Part shown: one piece after another, positions 24,444 through 33,044 of the stretch | Position numbering within the stretch: position 1 is the stretch's first letter | Layout: every line of letters starts with the position of its first letter | Position numbers and translations under genes: made by a program | The notes under the pieces: model-generated | Database searches by the model: none | What the model saw: the letters and a program-made list of their open reading frames with translations, nothing else | Told to the model about the DNA's origin: nothing | NCBI RefSeq assembly: GCF_005222845.1 | Contig: NZ_STFZ01000034.1 | Span: forward strand, 62,001-126,000 | DNA length: 64,000 bases | Origin: Rhizobium sp. FY34 | GTDB lineage: Bacteria; Pseudomonadota; Alphaproteobacteria; Rhizobiales; Rhizobiaceae | Direction of reading: 5' to 3'

Positions 24444-25192
24444 GTGAGGCCGCGCTGACGCTTTCCAACCTCACCATTGCCTACGACCGGCATCCGGCGG
24501 TGCATCATGTCTCCGGCACGCTGAAGCACGGCAGCCTGACGGCGATTGCCGGGCCGAACGGGGCTGGCAAATCGACGCTTCTGAAAGCCATTATCGGCGA
24601 GCTTGCACCTGCCGAAGGCCGTATCGAACACGGGTTGAAGCGCGCCGAAATCGGCTATCTGCCGCAGGCCGCCGAGATCAACCGGCGCTTTCCCATCAAT
24701 GTGCTGGATACGGTGCTTCTGGGTGACTGGCATCAAAGCGGCGCCTTTGGCCGCGTCAGCCGGGCCGCCCTGGCAAAGGCGCAAGGCGCCTTGCATGCGG
24801 TGGGCCTTGAGGGTTTTGACAAGCGCGCCATCGGCTCTCTATCGGCCGGCCAGTTCCAGCGCGTGCTGTTTGCACGGCTTTTATTGCAGGATGCGCGGCT
24901 GATCCTGCTCGACGAGCCGTTTACCGCCATCGATGCGCGCACGACGCGCGACCTCTTGGGGCTTGTCAGCAACTGGCATGGCGAAGGCCGCACGGTGGTG
25001 GCGGTACTTCACGATTTTGACCAGGTGCGCACGCATTTTCCAGAGACGCTGCTGATTGCCCGCGAGCTGATCGGCTGGGGCACAACCAAGGATGTGATGA
25101 CGCCGGACAATCTGGCCCGCGCCCGCGCCATGGCCGAGCGTTTCGACGAGACGGCAGAGATCTGCGCGCCGCAACGCGAGACGGCCGCATGA
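24440..25192 (+). CDS. Zinc ABC transporter ATP-binding protein (ZnuC/AztA-like)
   Basis: ATPase subunit of a metal-chelate-type importer. Walker A GPNGAGKST (about residue 36), Q-loop in YLPQAAE, signature LSAGQFQR, Walker B LILLDEP and the switch His in VLHDFD are all present. 250 aa. Start at ATG 24440, which overlaps the preceding small frame's stop; its own stop overlaps the permease ATG at 25189. The gene order ATPase-permease-binding protein is that of AztABC or TroCBA systems, hence no firm symbol. Confidence 0.92.
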   Translation: MSEAALTLSNLTIAYDRHPAVHHVSGTLKHGSLTAIAGPNGAGKSTLLKAIIGELAPAEGRIEHGLKRAEIGYLPQAAEINRRFPINVLDTVLLGDWHQSGAFGRVSRAALAKAQGALHAVGLEGFDKRAIGSLSAGQFQRVLFARLLLQDARLILLDEPFTAIDARTTRDLLGLVSNWHGEGRTVVAVLHDFDQVRTHFPETLLIARELIGWGTTKDVMTPDNLARARAMAERFDETAEICAPQRETAA

Positions 25193-26061
25193 GCGCCTAT
25201 GAGATTTTCCTGGCACCCATGGTGGATTACGGCTTCATGCGCCGGGCGCTTGTGGCGTGCCTCTGCCTTGCACTCGGATCCGGGCCGATGGGCGTGTTCC
25301 TGATGATGCGGCGCATGAGCCTGATGGGCGATGCGCTGAGCCATGCCGTACTGCCGGGTGCTGCCATCGGCTATCTGGTTGCCGGTTCGCTGTCGCTGAC
25401 GGCCATGGGCATTGGCGGGCTGGTGGCCGGTCTATCGGTTGCGCTTTTGTCCGGCGCTGTCAGCCGCGCCACGGTTCTGTCGGAAGATGCAAGCTTTGCC
25501 AGCTTCTATCTGGCGTCTCTGGCGCTTGGCGTGCTGATCGTCTCGCTGCGCGGCTCCAATATCGACCTCTTGCATGTGCTGTTTGGCACCATCCTTGCCA
25601 TTGATACGCAAGCGCTGGTGCTGATCGGCGCCATCACCTCTGTCACGCTTCTGGTGTTGGCGCTGATCTACCGGCCATTGGTGGCAGAATGTTTCGATCC
25701 CGGTTTCCTGCGCGCCGTTGGCGGGCGCGGACCGCTCTATCACATCGCCTTTCTGGCGCTGGTGGTGCTCAATCTCGTGGCAAGCTTCCAGGCGCTCGGC
25801 ACGCTGATGGCCGTCGGGCTGATGATGCTGCCGGCGGCCATTGCCCAGCTCTGGTCGCGCAACCTGCCGCGCATGCTGGCGATTGCCGCACTGACCGCCT
25901 TCATCTCCGGCTATCTCGGCCTGATTGCCTCCTATCATCTCGAAATCGCCTCCGGTCCGACCATCATCATGGTGGCGGCGATCATTTATGGCGCTTCGAT
26001 CTTCATCGCGCCCTCCGGCCTTGCCCGGCGCTATTTCCCCCGCCCGCATCTCAAGGGTTGA
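25189..26061 (+). CDS. Zinc/manganese ABC transporter permease (ZnuB/AztB-like)
   Basis: 290-aa integral membrane subunit of the ABC-3 family with about eight hydrophobic segments. LMMRRMSLMGDALSHAVLPG (residues 38-57) is the diagnostic ABC-3 stretch that contacts the ATPase, and LGTLMAVGLMMLPAAIAQLW is equally typical. Translation is coupled to the ATPase gene by an ATGA overlap, and the binding-protein gene follows by 17 bp with its own ribosome-binding site. Confidence 0.93.
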   Translation: MSAYEIFLAPMVDYGFMRRALVACLCLALGSGPMGVFLMMRRMSLMGDALSHAVLPGAAIGYLVAGSLSLTAMGIGGLVAGLSVALLSGAVSRATVLSEDASFASFYLASLALGVLIVSLRGSNIDLLHVLFGTILAIDTQALVLIGAITSVTLLVLALIYRPLVAECFDPGFLRAVGGRGPLYHIAFLALVVLNLVASFQALGTLMAVGLMMLPAAIAQLWSRNLPRMLAIAALTAFISGYLGLIASYHLEIASGPTIIMVAAIIYGASIFIAPSGLARRYFPRPHLKG

Positions 26062-26078
26062 CCTCAAGGAGCTTGCCC

Positions 26079-26978
26079 ATGTTGTTTAGAAAAACGCTTC
26101 TCGCCGCCGCTGCCATTCCGGCGCTGATGGCCTTTTCCGCCCCCGTTTCGGCGGCTGAGCTGAAGGCCGTTGCCTCGTTCACCGTGCTCGCCGATGTCGT
26201 CCACCAGGTGGGCGGCGACAAGGTGAAGGTGACGAGCCTCGTTGGCCCCGACGGCGACCCCCATGAATTTGAACCCTCGCCGAAGGATGCCAAGGCCCTG
26301 AAGGCCGCCGATGTGGTCTTCGTTTCGGGCGAGGGTCTGGAAGGCTGGCTCGACCGGCTGATCTCGGCCTCCGGCACCAAGTCCAAGCCTGTCACCGTCT
26401 CGGAAGGTGTGAAGACCCGCACCATGGATGAGGACGGCAAGACTGTGACCGATCCGCATGTGTGGAACAGCCCGGTGAATGTGAAGTTCTGGGTCGCCAA
26501 TATCGAAAAGGCGCTGTCGGCTGCCGATCCGGCAGACGCTGCCACCTTCAAGGCGAATGCCGAGGCCTACACGAAAAAACTCGACGCCATGGATGCCTAT
26601 GCGCGCGAAAAGTTGGAAAAGATCCCCGAGGATCGCCGCAAGGTGCTGACCAGCCATGATGCCTTTGGCTATTTCGGCCGCGAATACAAGGTGACCTTCC
26701 TCTCGCCGCTCGGTGTCTCCACCGAAAGCGAAGCTTCCGCCGCGGATGTGGCCAAGCTGATCGACCAGATCAAGGCCGAACGGGTGAAGACCTACTTCTT
26801 TGAAAACTCCAACGATCCCCGCCTTGTGAAGCAGGTGGCGAAAGCCACCGGCGCCCAGCCGGGCGGCGAGCTTTATGTTGAAGCGCTCTCCAAGCCATCC
26901 GGCCCGGCAGCCACCTATGAGAAGATGTTCCGGTTTAACGTGGACCAGCTCTCTGCTGCCATGCTGAAGGGCAGCTGA
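26079..26978 (+). CDS. Zinc-binding periplasmic protein of the ABC transporter (ZnuA/AztC-like)
   Basis: 299 aa, cluster A-I solute-binding protein. The signal peptide ends near PVSAAE. Likely metal ligands are His in DPHEFEPS, His in DPHVWNS, His in SHDAFGYF and an acidic residue in FENSNDPR. The His-rich flexible loop common in ZnuA is absent, which resembles AztC or Mn/Zn TroA proteins; the Zur-like box argues for zinc. Start ATG 26079 with AAGGAG 7 nt upstream. Confidence 0.92.
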   Translation: MLFRKTLLAAAAIPALMAFSAPVSAAELKAVASFTVLADVVHQVGGDKVKVTSLVGPDGDPHEFEPSPKDAKALKAADVVFVSGEGLEGWLDRLISASGTKSKPVTVSEGVKTRTMDEDGKTVTDPHVWNSPVNVKFWVANIEKALSAADPADAATFKANAEAYTKKLDAMDAYAREKLEKIPEDRRKVLTSHDAFGYFGREYKVTFLSPLGVSTESEASAADVAKLIDQIKAERVKTYFFENSNDPRLVKQVAKATGAQPGGELYVEALSKPSGPAATYEKMFRFNVDQLSAAMLKGS

Positions 26979-27016
26979 GTTTATTGGAGCGAATACCGGC
27001 GGCAGAGCGGGAGTTA

Positions 27017-27190
27017 TCCCCCTCTGCCCTGCCGGGCATCTCCCCCTCAAGGGGGGAGATCGGCAAGGGGGACGGCCCCGACTTAAAGAACACGATATAT
27101 ATACCGAGAGCTTACAAAAACGTTGCAAGCGTCGGCGACACGGAGATCTCCCCCCTTGAGGGGGAGATGCCCGGCAGGGCAGAGGGGGGT
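27017..27190. repeat. Palindromic mosaic intergenic repeat, copy C
   Basis: Arms of about 45 bp at 27018-27061 and 27145-27190 are inverted copies. Each has an outer CCCCTCTGCCCTGCCGGGC and an inner CTCCCCCTCAAGGGGGGAG hairpin. The centre contains an AT-rich tract (ATATATATAC). It shares its arms with the element at 2006-2211. It occupies most of the gap between the zinc-transporter operon and the Dabb tail copy. Confidence 0.75.
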
Positions 27191-27207
27191 GCAGCCGAGG
27201 CAAAGCC

Positions 27208-27245
27208 TCATACGTCCGTGTCAAACACCAGCGGCTCGGCGAGAC
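27208..27245 (-). pseudogene. Dabb gene 3' tail, remnant 1
   Basis: On the minus strand this reads LAEPLVFDTDV and stop. It aligns with the last codons of the intact Dabb gene at 30764 (LAGLLVFDMDV and stop) with about 75 to 80 percent identity over 38 bases. No upstream coding part remains. It lies directly beyond the transglutaminase-like gene. Confidence 0.6.
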
Positions 27246-27333
27246 ATTGCTATCGCCACAAAGCGCCCAATTGACAAATTTTGAAAATTTGCCCTCCTTG
27301 TCATGTCTCAATCTCCATTGGAAAGAGACGGCA

Positions 27334-28194
27334 ATGCGCAAATCCTTTTATGCTTCCCACAGCACCTACTCAGAACCTGGGCCGTATCGCGAAACATTGA
27401 TGCGCGCTGGCATCGAGCCAAAATCAATTGCCCGGTGGATTGGCTCATTCATGCAGCATCCTCGCGGGCTTGAATCCCAAGAGCGAGGCTTCAAACCTGA
27501 ACAGGCCGCAGATCTGGAGCTTCGTTCGGTGGCAGAGATTCTGTCTGTGGCCGCAAAACGCGATTTGTTTGAAGGCTGTTCTACACAGTTTAAAATCGGC
27601 GGCGTATGCCGGGATTTCGCTCTACTAGCGGTGAGTGGATTTCGTGAGCGCGGCATCCCGGCTCGCCTCCGGGTCGGGTTTGCAGATTATTTGGTGCCTG
27701 GCCATTGGGAAGATCATTGGCTGTGTGAATGGCATGACGGAATGCGCTGGAACCGGCTCGATGTAGAGTTTACGGCTATCGACGGAGTGTCATTCGATAG
27801 CTTGGACGTGCCGCCGGAGCGGTTCCTAACCGCAAGCGAGGCATGGTTCTGGATCAAGGACAAGCCGGAGATCGCCGCGCAGTTTGGCGTGTCGAGCCTA
27901 GATCTTGCTGGGGAGTGGTTCGCCGCGGGGAGCCTGTTTCGCGAAATCGCCGCCCTGCGCCGGCTGGAACTGAAACCCTGGGATTATTGGGGTCTATCAG
28001 AACACCTTTCCCGCGTTTCAACCGAGTGGTCTCAGCAGGCGTGGACAATGCTCGACCAACTCGCTTCACGGCTCAAGAACGCCAATCTTAACGGGGACGG
28101 TGAACCGGACGCTTTAGCGGACTGGCCTTTACCAAATCGGATTGTCAGCTTCCCGCAAGGCGAGGCTGTCGCCGTCATGTTGAGTGATTTCTAA
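27334..28194 (+). CDS. Transglutaminase-like superfamily protein
   Basis: 286 aa with a papain-like transglutaminase core. The presumed catalytic Cys lies in GVCRDFALLAVSGFRERGIP (about residue 92), His in GHWEDHWLCEWHDG and Asp in RWNRLDVEF. The C-terminal 120 residues are helical and unassigned. Cytoplasmic, no signal peptide. Start at ATG 27334; the in-frame extension upstream enters the Dabb remnant. Such proteins act as cysteine proteases or amidases, and the substrate is unknown. It is bracketed by two Dabb tail remnants, suggesting acquisition. A terminator follows. Confidence 0.82.
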   Translation: MRKSFYASHSTYSEPGPYRETLMRAGIEPKSIARWIGSFMQHPRGLESQERGFKPEQAADLELRSVAEILSVAAKRDLFEGCSTQFKIGGVCRDFALLAVSGFRERGIPARLRVGFADYLVPGHWEDHWLCEWHDGMRWNRLDVEFTAIDGVSFDSLDVPPERFLTASEAWFWIKDKPEIAAQFGVSSLDLAGEWFAAGSLFREIAALRRLELKPWDYWGLSEHLSRVSTEWSQQAWTMLDQLASRLKNANLNGDGEPDALADWPLPNRIVSFPQGEAVAVMLSDF

Positions 28195-28231
28195 CCTGCG
28201 CAACAAAACCAAACGCACTGAACAACCAAGG

Positions 28232-28271
28232 AAACTCAGCTGCGAAATTTCAGGTTTCGCGGCTGAGTTTT
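28232..28271 (+). terminator. Intrinsic terminator after the transglutaminase-like gene
   Basis: AAACTCAGCTGCGAAA pairs with TTTCGCGGCTGAGTTT (one mismatch) around a short loop and ends in TTTT, 38 bp past the stop codon. Confidence 0.75.
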
Positions 28272-28292
28272 GCGACGTTTCTGAGGCCACCC

Positions 28293-28380
28293 TCACACGT
28301 CCATGTCAAACACCAGAAGCGCAGCGAGCCCGCCATCGCAGGCAGCGACGGCTTCCCATCGGCGGTCTCGCGCCATCGGA
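28293..28380 (-). pseudogene. Dabb gene 3' tail, remnant 2
   Basis: On the minus strand the frame ends VAACDGGLAALLVFDMDV and stop, against VAACDGGLAGLLVFDMDV in the intact Dabb gene. The first 60 bases from the stop are roughly 85 to 90 percent identical, after which similarity fades into rearranged sequence. The remaining 28381-28528 stretch shows nothing else I can name. Confidence 0.75.
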
Positions 28381-28528
28381 ATGGCATGGCCGCTGCCGCA
28401 AGATTGCTTGGTCTGCAATATCGCCAGACTCGGGAAAAAACGTTGCGGAACAGGGAATTTGTGACCAGATGGAATAACGAATAATGATCGGCTAAGGTCT
28501 TTAAAAGCCGCTCTATCCGAGGTCACCC

Positions 28529-29143
28529 ATGGAACTGTTGTCTGTCGCTATCTTTGCAGGCGCCCTGCTTCTAAACGCGGGCACGCCCGGCCCGAGTATA
28601 GCCGCACTTGTATCGCGTGTGATCACCAATGGTTGGCGAGACGTCATCCCCTTCGTCGCCGCTATGTGGATCGGCGAGGTAATTTGGCTTACTATGGCAA
28701 TGGCTGGCCTCACAGCGTTGGCTCAGACATTCCAGTTCGGTTTTCACGTCTTGAAGTGGCTGGGCGTCGCGTATCTCTGCTGGTTGGCGTTCAAGATGTG
28801 GCACAAGCCAGTGGGCGAAAGTGCTGACGATCTTCCTCGGCGTGCCTCGCCCTTGTCCATGTTCGGCGCAGGCATGGCGCTCACCTTGGGCAATCCGAAG
28901 ATTATGGTGTTCTACATTGCCCTTCTGCCGTCCTTGATCGATCTTTCTGCTACGGGACTTCAGGAATGGGCAATCCTCGCAGCCACCACGTTGGTGACGC
29001 TTGCCGCAATTGATTTGACCTGGACCTTCCTCGCGCACAAAGCGCGGCTTCTATTGCGAACCCCTCGCGCCATACGGATTGCGAACCGGATTGGAGCCGT
29101 CGCTCTGGGCGGGGCCGCAGCCGCTATCGCGACACGAAATTGA
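28529..29143 (+). CDS. LysE family transporter, second gene
   Basis: 204 aa, six-span exporter of the LysE/RhtB superfamily. NAGTPGPSIAALVSRVITNG near the N-terminus and GMALTLGNPKIMVFYIALLP at about residues 113-132 are diagnostic. The substrate is unknown. Codon use is more AT-rich than the backbone. It is preceded by AGG-type ribosome-binding site TCCGAGGTCACCC and lies in the accessory stretch between a Dabb remnant and the intact Dabb gene. Confidence 0.88.
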   Translation: MELLSVAIFAGALLLNAGTPGPSIAALVSRVITNGWRDVIPFVAAMWIGEVIWLTMAMAGLTALAQTFQFGFHVLKWLGVAYLCWLAFKMWHKPVGESADDLPRRASPLSMFGAGMALTLGNPKIMVFYIALLPSLIDLSATGLQEWAILAATTLVTLAAIDLTWTFLAHKARLLLRTPRAIRIANRIGAVALGGAAAAIATRN

Positions 29144-29188
29144 TGATCGTGAATAAAGCAGCGGCGCAGAACGATATGGCAGGTTAAG

Positions 29189-29320
29189 CCCCTCACCCCG
29201 TCAAGAGCGGGGTGAGGGAACGAGGCAGATGACATCTCGAAAAGGTAGAACCAGTGCGGCATATCCCTTCGCCCCGCCAAGCAGGGAGAAGGGTCCGCAG
29301 GACGCAGCCGGATGAGGGGC
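29189..29320. repeat. Palindromic intergenic repeat, copy D
   Basis: Left hairpin CCCCTCACCCCGTCAAGAGC and GGGGTGAGGG (29189-29218), right part CCCTTCGCCCCGCCAAGCAG to GGATGAGGGGC (29265-29320). Related to the element at 43380. It lies in the 350-bp gap 29144-29494, which otherwise shows only AT-rich sequence before the next gene, probably its promoter. Confidence 0.6.
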
Positions 29321-29494
29321 TTTGAGCCCATGATGGTCATTGACTTGAGCCTCACGTCTTCCAGAAAGCGACATGAAGCAGCATGACTGCAGCCAATGCG
29401 ACCAATCACAGTAAATCTGCTACTTTAAATCGCAGTGGCGCGCGAGAAATTTTTACTATAGAATCTCGAAATTGAAAATAACTAGAGCTTTACT

Positions 29495-30724
29495 ATGGCA
29501 ACGACCGTCATTCTGCATCTTAGCGGCGGCAATAACTTCAGGAAAATTGTAAGATTCACCGGCCTTTCCCATGACATGCTATTACACCCCGCAGTAACTA
29601 GCGAACCTGTCCTCACAGCCCAAGCGTTCTACTACATCGACGACCTTGAGCTTGTCGCCAAAATTCGTTTTGAGCACGAGACTGACGAGATTTCAGAAGC
29701 TGATATAGATTATCTTGTAGACAACTATCTATTCGAGCTTAGCAGAATTCACGACGAGCAAAAAATCTGTGCCAAGTTAGATAGGTTCAGATTCTGGAGC
29801 AATGACCCGGACGATTTTTACGTCAATGTCGATAATCGGCACACGCGATCGTTGGTGCTGGATGTATACAACGATCCAGATGTGGCGTATGTGTTAGCTG
29901 CTGACGGTTTTGTAGACGTTAACCTGTCGAGCTGGGACATAGGGCGAAATTGCGCTGCAGACTGCCTACAGGCATACGTAAAGACGCTCGCAGCAACCCT
30001 TGAAAGCAAGATCTCCACGGCTATCAGTCCGACGCCTTATCGCAGCGGATATATTGGACGTATGCGCGTTCTCAAATCAGGCGACGGTCTATTGGACTTC
30101 AATCAAGCAATGTCACTTGAGGATATATCAATTCGAGCTGTTGGACCGGAAACGACTGTCCTGCCGCTTAGGCCGTCAGACACCGAGTGGACGGAAACGG
30201 ACCTGTCTGTTGAGCACGTGCAGGCCATAAATCGCTATAATCCTGTTCTACTCTCACACTACTTCTCCGGCCTCAAAGAGATCAATCCGATGAAGGCGTT
30301 CATAGGGTTCTACAATGTTCTTGAGTATTTTCTTGGGGAGATTCCCGCTCAGACCAACCTCGGCCGTGACATCGAAAAAGTGCAACTCGCAGCACTGATT
30401 AAGCATCTTTTTACAGAGCAGAATATTCAGACACTCATTTTGAAGAGCACCAGCGAGGATCTATCGATAGTCAGTAGGGATTTAATGACTTCATCCGGAG
30501 TACCGATTAGGGGCCTTATACTCGGAACTGACACATGCGCGGAAGTTTCACGGTGGCTTTACGATATCCGCTGTGCAGTGGTGCATTCCAAGAAAAGTAG
30601 GCGTGGCCAATTGACTGCTTCGTTTGAGCCGTATTCCGCAGCGTCCAACTCGCTGCAAAGCGTCGTGCCGATAGTGCGCTGGATTGCGGCTGAAGCCATG
30701 ATGGCAGAAGGCGTAGAGCCATAG
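29495..30724 (+). CDS. Uncharacterised protein with C-terminal HEPN-like motif (MauJ-like)
   Basis: 409 aa, clearly lower GC than its neighbours and with no signal peptide or membrane span. The N-terminal 230 residues are mixed alpha/beta and unrecognised. The C-terminal 150 are helical: AFIGFYNVLEYFLGEIPAQ at about 265-283 and, near residue 364, YDIRCAVVHSKK, which contains R-x4-H, the RNase motif of HEPN domains. The overall layout recalls MauJ-like proteins. A ribonuclease, perhaps in phage defence or stress response, is inference. No adjacent antitoxin or nuclease partner is visible. It is convergent with Dabb. Confidence 0.7.
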   Translation: MATTVILHLSGGNNFRKIVRFTGLSHDMLLHPAVTSEPVLTAQAFYYIDDLELVAKIRFEHETDEISEADIDYLVDNYLFELSRIHDEQKICAKLDRFRFWSNDPDDFYVNVDNRHTRSLVLDVYNDPDVAYVLAADGFVDVNLSSWDIGRNCAADCLQAYVKTLAATLESKISTAISPTPYRSGYIGRMRVLKSGDGLLDFNQAMSLEDISIRAVGPETTVLPLRPSDTEWTETDLSVEHVQAINRYNPVLLSHYFSGLKEINPMKAFIGFYNVLEYFLGEIPAQTNLGRDIEKVQLAALIKHLFTEQNIQTLILKSTSEDLSIVSRDLMTSSGVPIRGLILGTDTCAEVSRWLYDIRCAVVHSKKSRRGQLTASFEPYSAASNSLQSVVPIVRWIAAEAMMAEGVEP

Positions 30725-30763
30725 CAGTGGGTCCCCCAACCGACCACTGCGCCTCCCTCCCCC

Positions 30764-31072
30764 TCACACGTCCATGTCAAATACCAGCAGTCCGGCGAGC
30801 CCGCCATCGCAGGCGGCGACGATGCGGTCGCCAACCGCCATATGGTCGGGATGCGAGAGATAGGCGTCGCGGGCATCAGCGGTCTCGAAGGTGACCACGA
30901 AACCATCCTGAAAACCGCCGCTCAGACCTTCGCGCGAGACATTGGGGCCAAAGGAAATGCCGGCAATGCCGGGTATGACGGTTTTCAGCGCCGCAATTGC
31001 CGCAAAGATCGACTGTTTCTCGGCAGGTGGCAATGACGCCTTCAGCCGCAGGAATACGCAGTGCAGGATCAT
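30764..31072 (-). CDS. Dabb (stress-responsive A/B barrel) domain protein
   Basis: 102 aa, small dimeric alpha/beta barrel of the Dabb family: MILHCVFLRLKA, then PGIAGISFGPNVS, GFVVTFETADARDAYLSHPDH, and the final VFDMDV strand. No catalytic residues are conserved in the family, whose role is unclear apart from stress induction in plants. Start at ATG 31072 with GGGAGG 7 nt upstream. Truncated copies of its 3' end occur at 28293 and 27208, each beyond inserted genes. Confidence 0.88.
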   Translation of the reverse strand: MILHCVFLRLKASLPPAEKQSIFAAIAALKTVIPGIAGISFGPNVSREGLSGGFQDGFVVTFETADARDAYLSHPDHMAVGDRIVAACDGGLAGLLVFDMDV

Positions 31073-31140
31073 GGTTTTCCTCCCTCGCTGCCGCAAACCG
31101 GATCGGTTGACGGTCATTTTTTCAGTCAGCGCCTCATCCC

Positions 31141-31581
31141 TCAGCGGGTTTTGAACGGCGCCATGCCAAGCCGCGCCAGTTCATCAGCGCGCTCGTTTTC
31201 CGGGTGGCCGGCATGGCCCTTGACCCAGTGCCATTTTACCTTGTGGCGCTGGTTGGCGAGATCCAGCTGCTGCCAGAGTTCGCCATTCTTCACCGGCTTC
31301 TTGTCGGCGGTTTTCCAGCCGTTCTTCTTCCAGCCGAAAATCCACTTGGATATGCCGTCCATCACATATTTGCTGTCGGTGTGCAGATCCACCTCGCAGG
31401 CACTTTTCAGCGCATTCAGCGCCGAAATCGCCGCCAGCAGTTCCATGCGATTGTTGGTCGTATCGGCCTCGCCGCCGTAAAGCTCCTTCTGCGTCTCGCC
31501 ATAGCGCAGGATGGCGCCCCAGCCGCCCGGGCCCGGATTGCCGGAACAGGCGCCGTCCGTGTAAATTTCCACCTGTTTCAT
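31141..31581 (-). CDS. rnhA: Ribonuclease HI
   Basis: Degrades RNA in RNA-DNA hybrids (R-loops, primers). Catalytic acidic residues appear as Asp in [11 protein letters not shown], Glu in [10 protein letters not shown], Asp in [10 protein letters not shown] and Asp in NERADELAR, with His in [10 protein letters not shown]. 146 aa, full length. Its ATG overlaps the thrB stop as ATGA at 31578-31581, so the two are translationally coupled. Confidence 0.96.
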   Translation of the reverse strand: MKQVEIYTDGACSGNPGPGGWGAILRYGETQKELYGGEADTTNNRMELLAAISALNALKSACEVDLHTDSKYVMDGISKWIFGWKKNGWKTADKKPVKNGELWQQLDLANQRHKVKWHWVKGHAGHPENERADELARLGMAPFKTR

Positions 31582-32549
31582 GGCGCAATCTCCAGCCCGT
31601 ATTCGGTGGGCGAGATGATGGCCCGGTGGAAGCGCAGTTTTTTCAGATATTCCAGCGGATCCTTTTTCACCACCAGCGCGCCGGCAGGCGTCGTCAGCCA
31701 GTCATAAAGGCGGGTGAGGAAGAAGCGCAGCGCCGAGCCGCGCGCCAGAATGGGCAGGCTTGCAATCTCTTCTGCCGATAATGGCCGCACCGATTGATAG
31801 CCGGCAAGCATGGCCGCGCCCTTGGCGAAATTGAAGGCGCCATCGGCCTCGAAACACCAGGCATTCAGGCAGATCGCCACGTCATAGGCGAGAAGATCAT
31901 TGCAGGCGAAATAGAAATCGATGATGCCCGACAGCTGGCCGTCGAGGAAAAAAACATTGTCCTGAAACAGATCGGCATGGATGACGCCGGACGGCAGGTC
32001 CTTCGGCCAATGGCCGGAGAGATAATCCAGCTCATCGCCGATTTCAGCTGCCAACCCTTCCAGCACTTCATCGGCGCGGGGTGCCGCCTTCTGCCAAAGC
32101 TCCACCCAGCCATCGAGAGACAAAGCATTGGGCCGGCGGATGGAAAAATCACCGGCTGCAAGATGCATTTCAGCCAGTGCCTTGCCCACCTGACCGCAAT
32201 GGGAGGCATCGGGCTTGCGCAGCCAGACACCTTCGAGAAAGGAGATGAGCGCTGCCGGCCGGCCGGACAATTGCCCAGTCAGCGCGCCATCCTTTCGCGG
32301 CAAAGGCAGCGGGCAGGACAGGCCCTTCTCAGCCAGATGCTGCATCAGGCCGAGGAAGAACGGCAGATCGCCGGCATCGACGCGCTTCTCATAGAGCGTC
32401 AGAATCAGCGGCTCCTTCGTCGTGTGCAAAAGGAAATTGGAATTTTCCACGCCCTCGGCAATGCCGCGATAGGAGGTGAGATCACCGACTGCATAATGCG
32501 CCAGGAAAGTCTTCAGGTCGCTCTCGGCGATATCGGTGTAAACGGCCAA
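31578..32549 (-). CDS. thrB: Homoserine kinase (ThrB, aminoglycoside-phosphotransferase-like type)
   Basis: Phosphorylates homoserine for threonine synthesis. It belongs to the APH/choline kinase fold rather than the GHMP type: ENSNFLLHT nucleotide-binding region, Brenner motif [11 protein letters not shown] with catalytic Asp (about residue 197), and [10 protein letters not shown] metal-binding loop. I choose TTG at 32549 because the product then begins [11 protein letters not shown] as in relatives and AGGA lies about 9 nt upstream. A second TTG ten codons earlier is less likely. 323 aa. Coupled to rnhA. In relatives ispH lies directly upstream. Confidence 0.93.
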   Translation of the reverse strand: MAVYTDIAESDLKTFLAHYAVGDLTSYRGIAEGVENSNFLLHTTKEPLILTLYEKRVDAGDLPFFLGLMQHLAEKGLSCPLPLPRKDGALTGQLSGRPAALISFLEGVWLRKPDASHCGQVGKALAEMHLAAGDFSIRRPNALSLDGWVELWQKAAPRADEVLEGLAAEIGDELDYLSGHWPKDLPSGVIHADLFQDNVFFLDGQLSGIIDFYFACNDLLAYDVAICLNAWCFEADGAFNFAKGAAMLAGYQSVRPLSAEEIASLPILARGSALRFFLTRLYDWLTTPAGALVVKKDPLEYLKKLRFHRAIISPTEYGLEIAP

Positions 32550-32678
32550 ATCTCTGGTTCCTGCGGGGTGCGTCTGCAATCTCGGTTAGGGACAGGCATA
32601 CAGCGGCAGGCGCCGGCATGGCTAGCCCCTTGGGCGCCAAGGGCACAGGATTTGCGCGGGGTGGCGGTGGCGCCATCG

Positions 32679-32708
32679 TTGTAATGTACAGCTGAAAGGC
32701 GTACATTA
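32679..32708 (+). promoter_or_regulatory. tacA promoter with overlapping operator
   Basis: -35-like TTGTAA (32679-32684) and -10-like TACATT (32702-32707) are 17 bp apart. A perfect inverted repeat TAATGTAC (32682-32689) and GTACATTA (32701-32708) overlaps both, so a bound TacA-TacT complex would block RNA polymerase. Confidence 0.6.
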
Positions 32709-32735
32709 TGCGCATAGACAAAGGTGGAAACGAAC

Positions 32736-33044
32736 ATGCTGTCTTTCGACAATCTGGCCGGCGAAATTGACGAGCCGAATGAGGCGCGGATGAATTTTCG
32801 CACCAAGAAGCGCATCAAGCAGGCCATACAGCGCGCCGCAGCGCTGAGCGGTGTGGATGATTCCGCCTTCACCATCAATGCCGCCTATCGATCGGCACTG
32901 GAAACCATTGCCGCGCACGAACAGACCATGCTGCAACCGGTGGACCATGCAGAATTTTTCCAGGCGCTCGACAATCCGCCACAGCCGACGGCGCAATTGA
33001 CGCAAGCACTCGAGCACTATCGCAAGACCACACTGTCGCGCTGA
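32736..33044 (+). CDS. tacA: DUF1778 antitoxin (TacA-like)
   Basis: 102 aa. N-terminal ribbon-helix-helix of the DUF1778 family (ARMNFRTKKRIKQAIQRAAALSG), then helices and a C-terminal tail (HAEFFQALDNPP) that wraps the toxin in known structures. I start at ATG 32736, 8 nt after AAGGTGG, rather than the GTG four codons upstream. Its TGA shares one base with the toxin's ATG. It should neutralise TacT and repress the operon through the inverted repeat at 32682-32708. Confidence 0.9.
   Translation: MLSFDNLAGEIDEPNEARMNFRTKKRIKQAIQRAAALSGVDDSAFTINAAYRSALETIAAHEQTMLQPVDHAEFFQALDNPPQPTAQLTQALEHYRKTTLSR

Noticed and set aside
30724-30750. GCAGTGG/CCACTGC stem between the HEPN-like and Dabb genes as a bidirectional terminator
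   Set aside because: Stem is plausible but no T-tract follows on either strand and it overlaps a stop codon.
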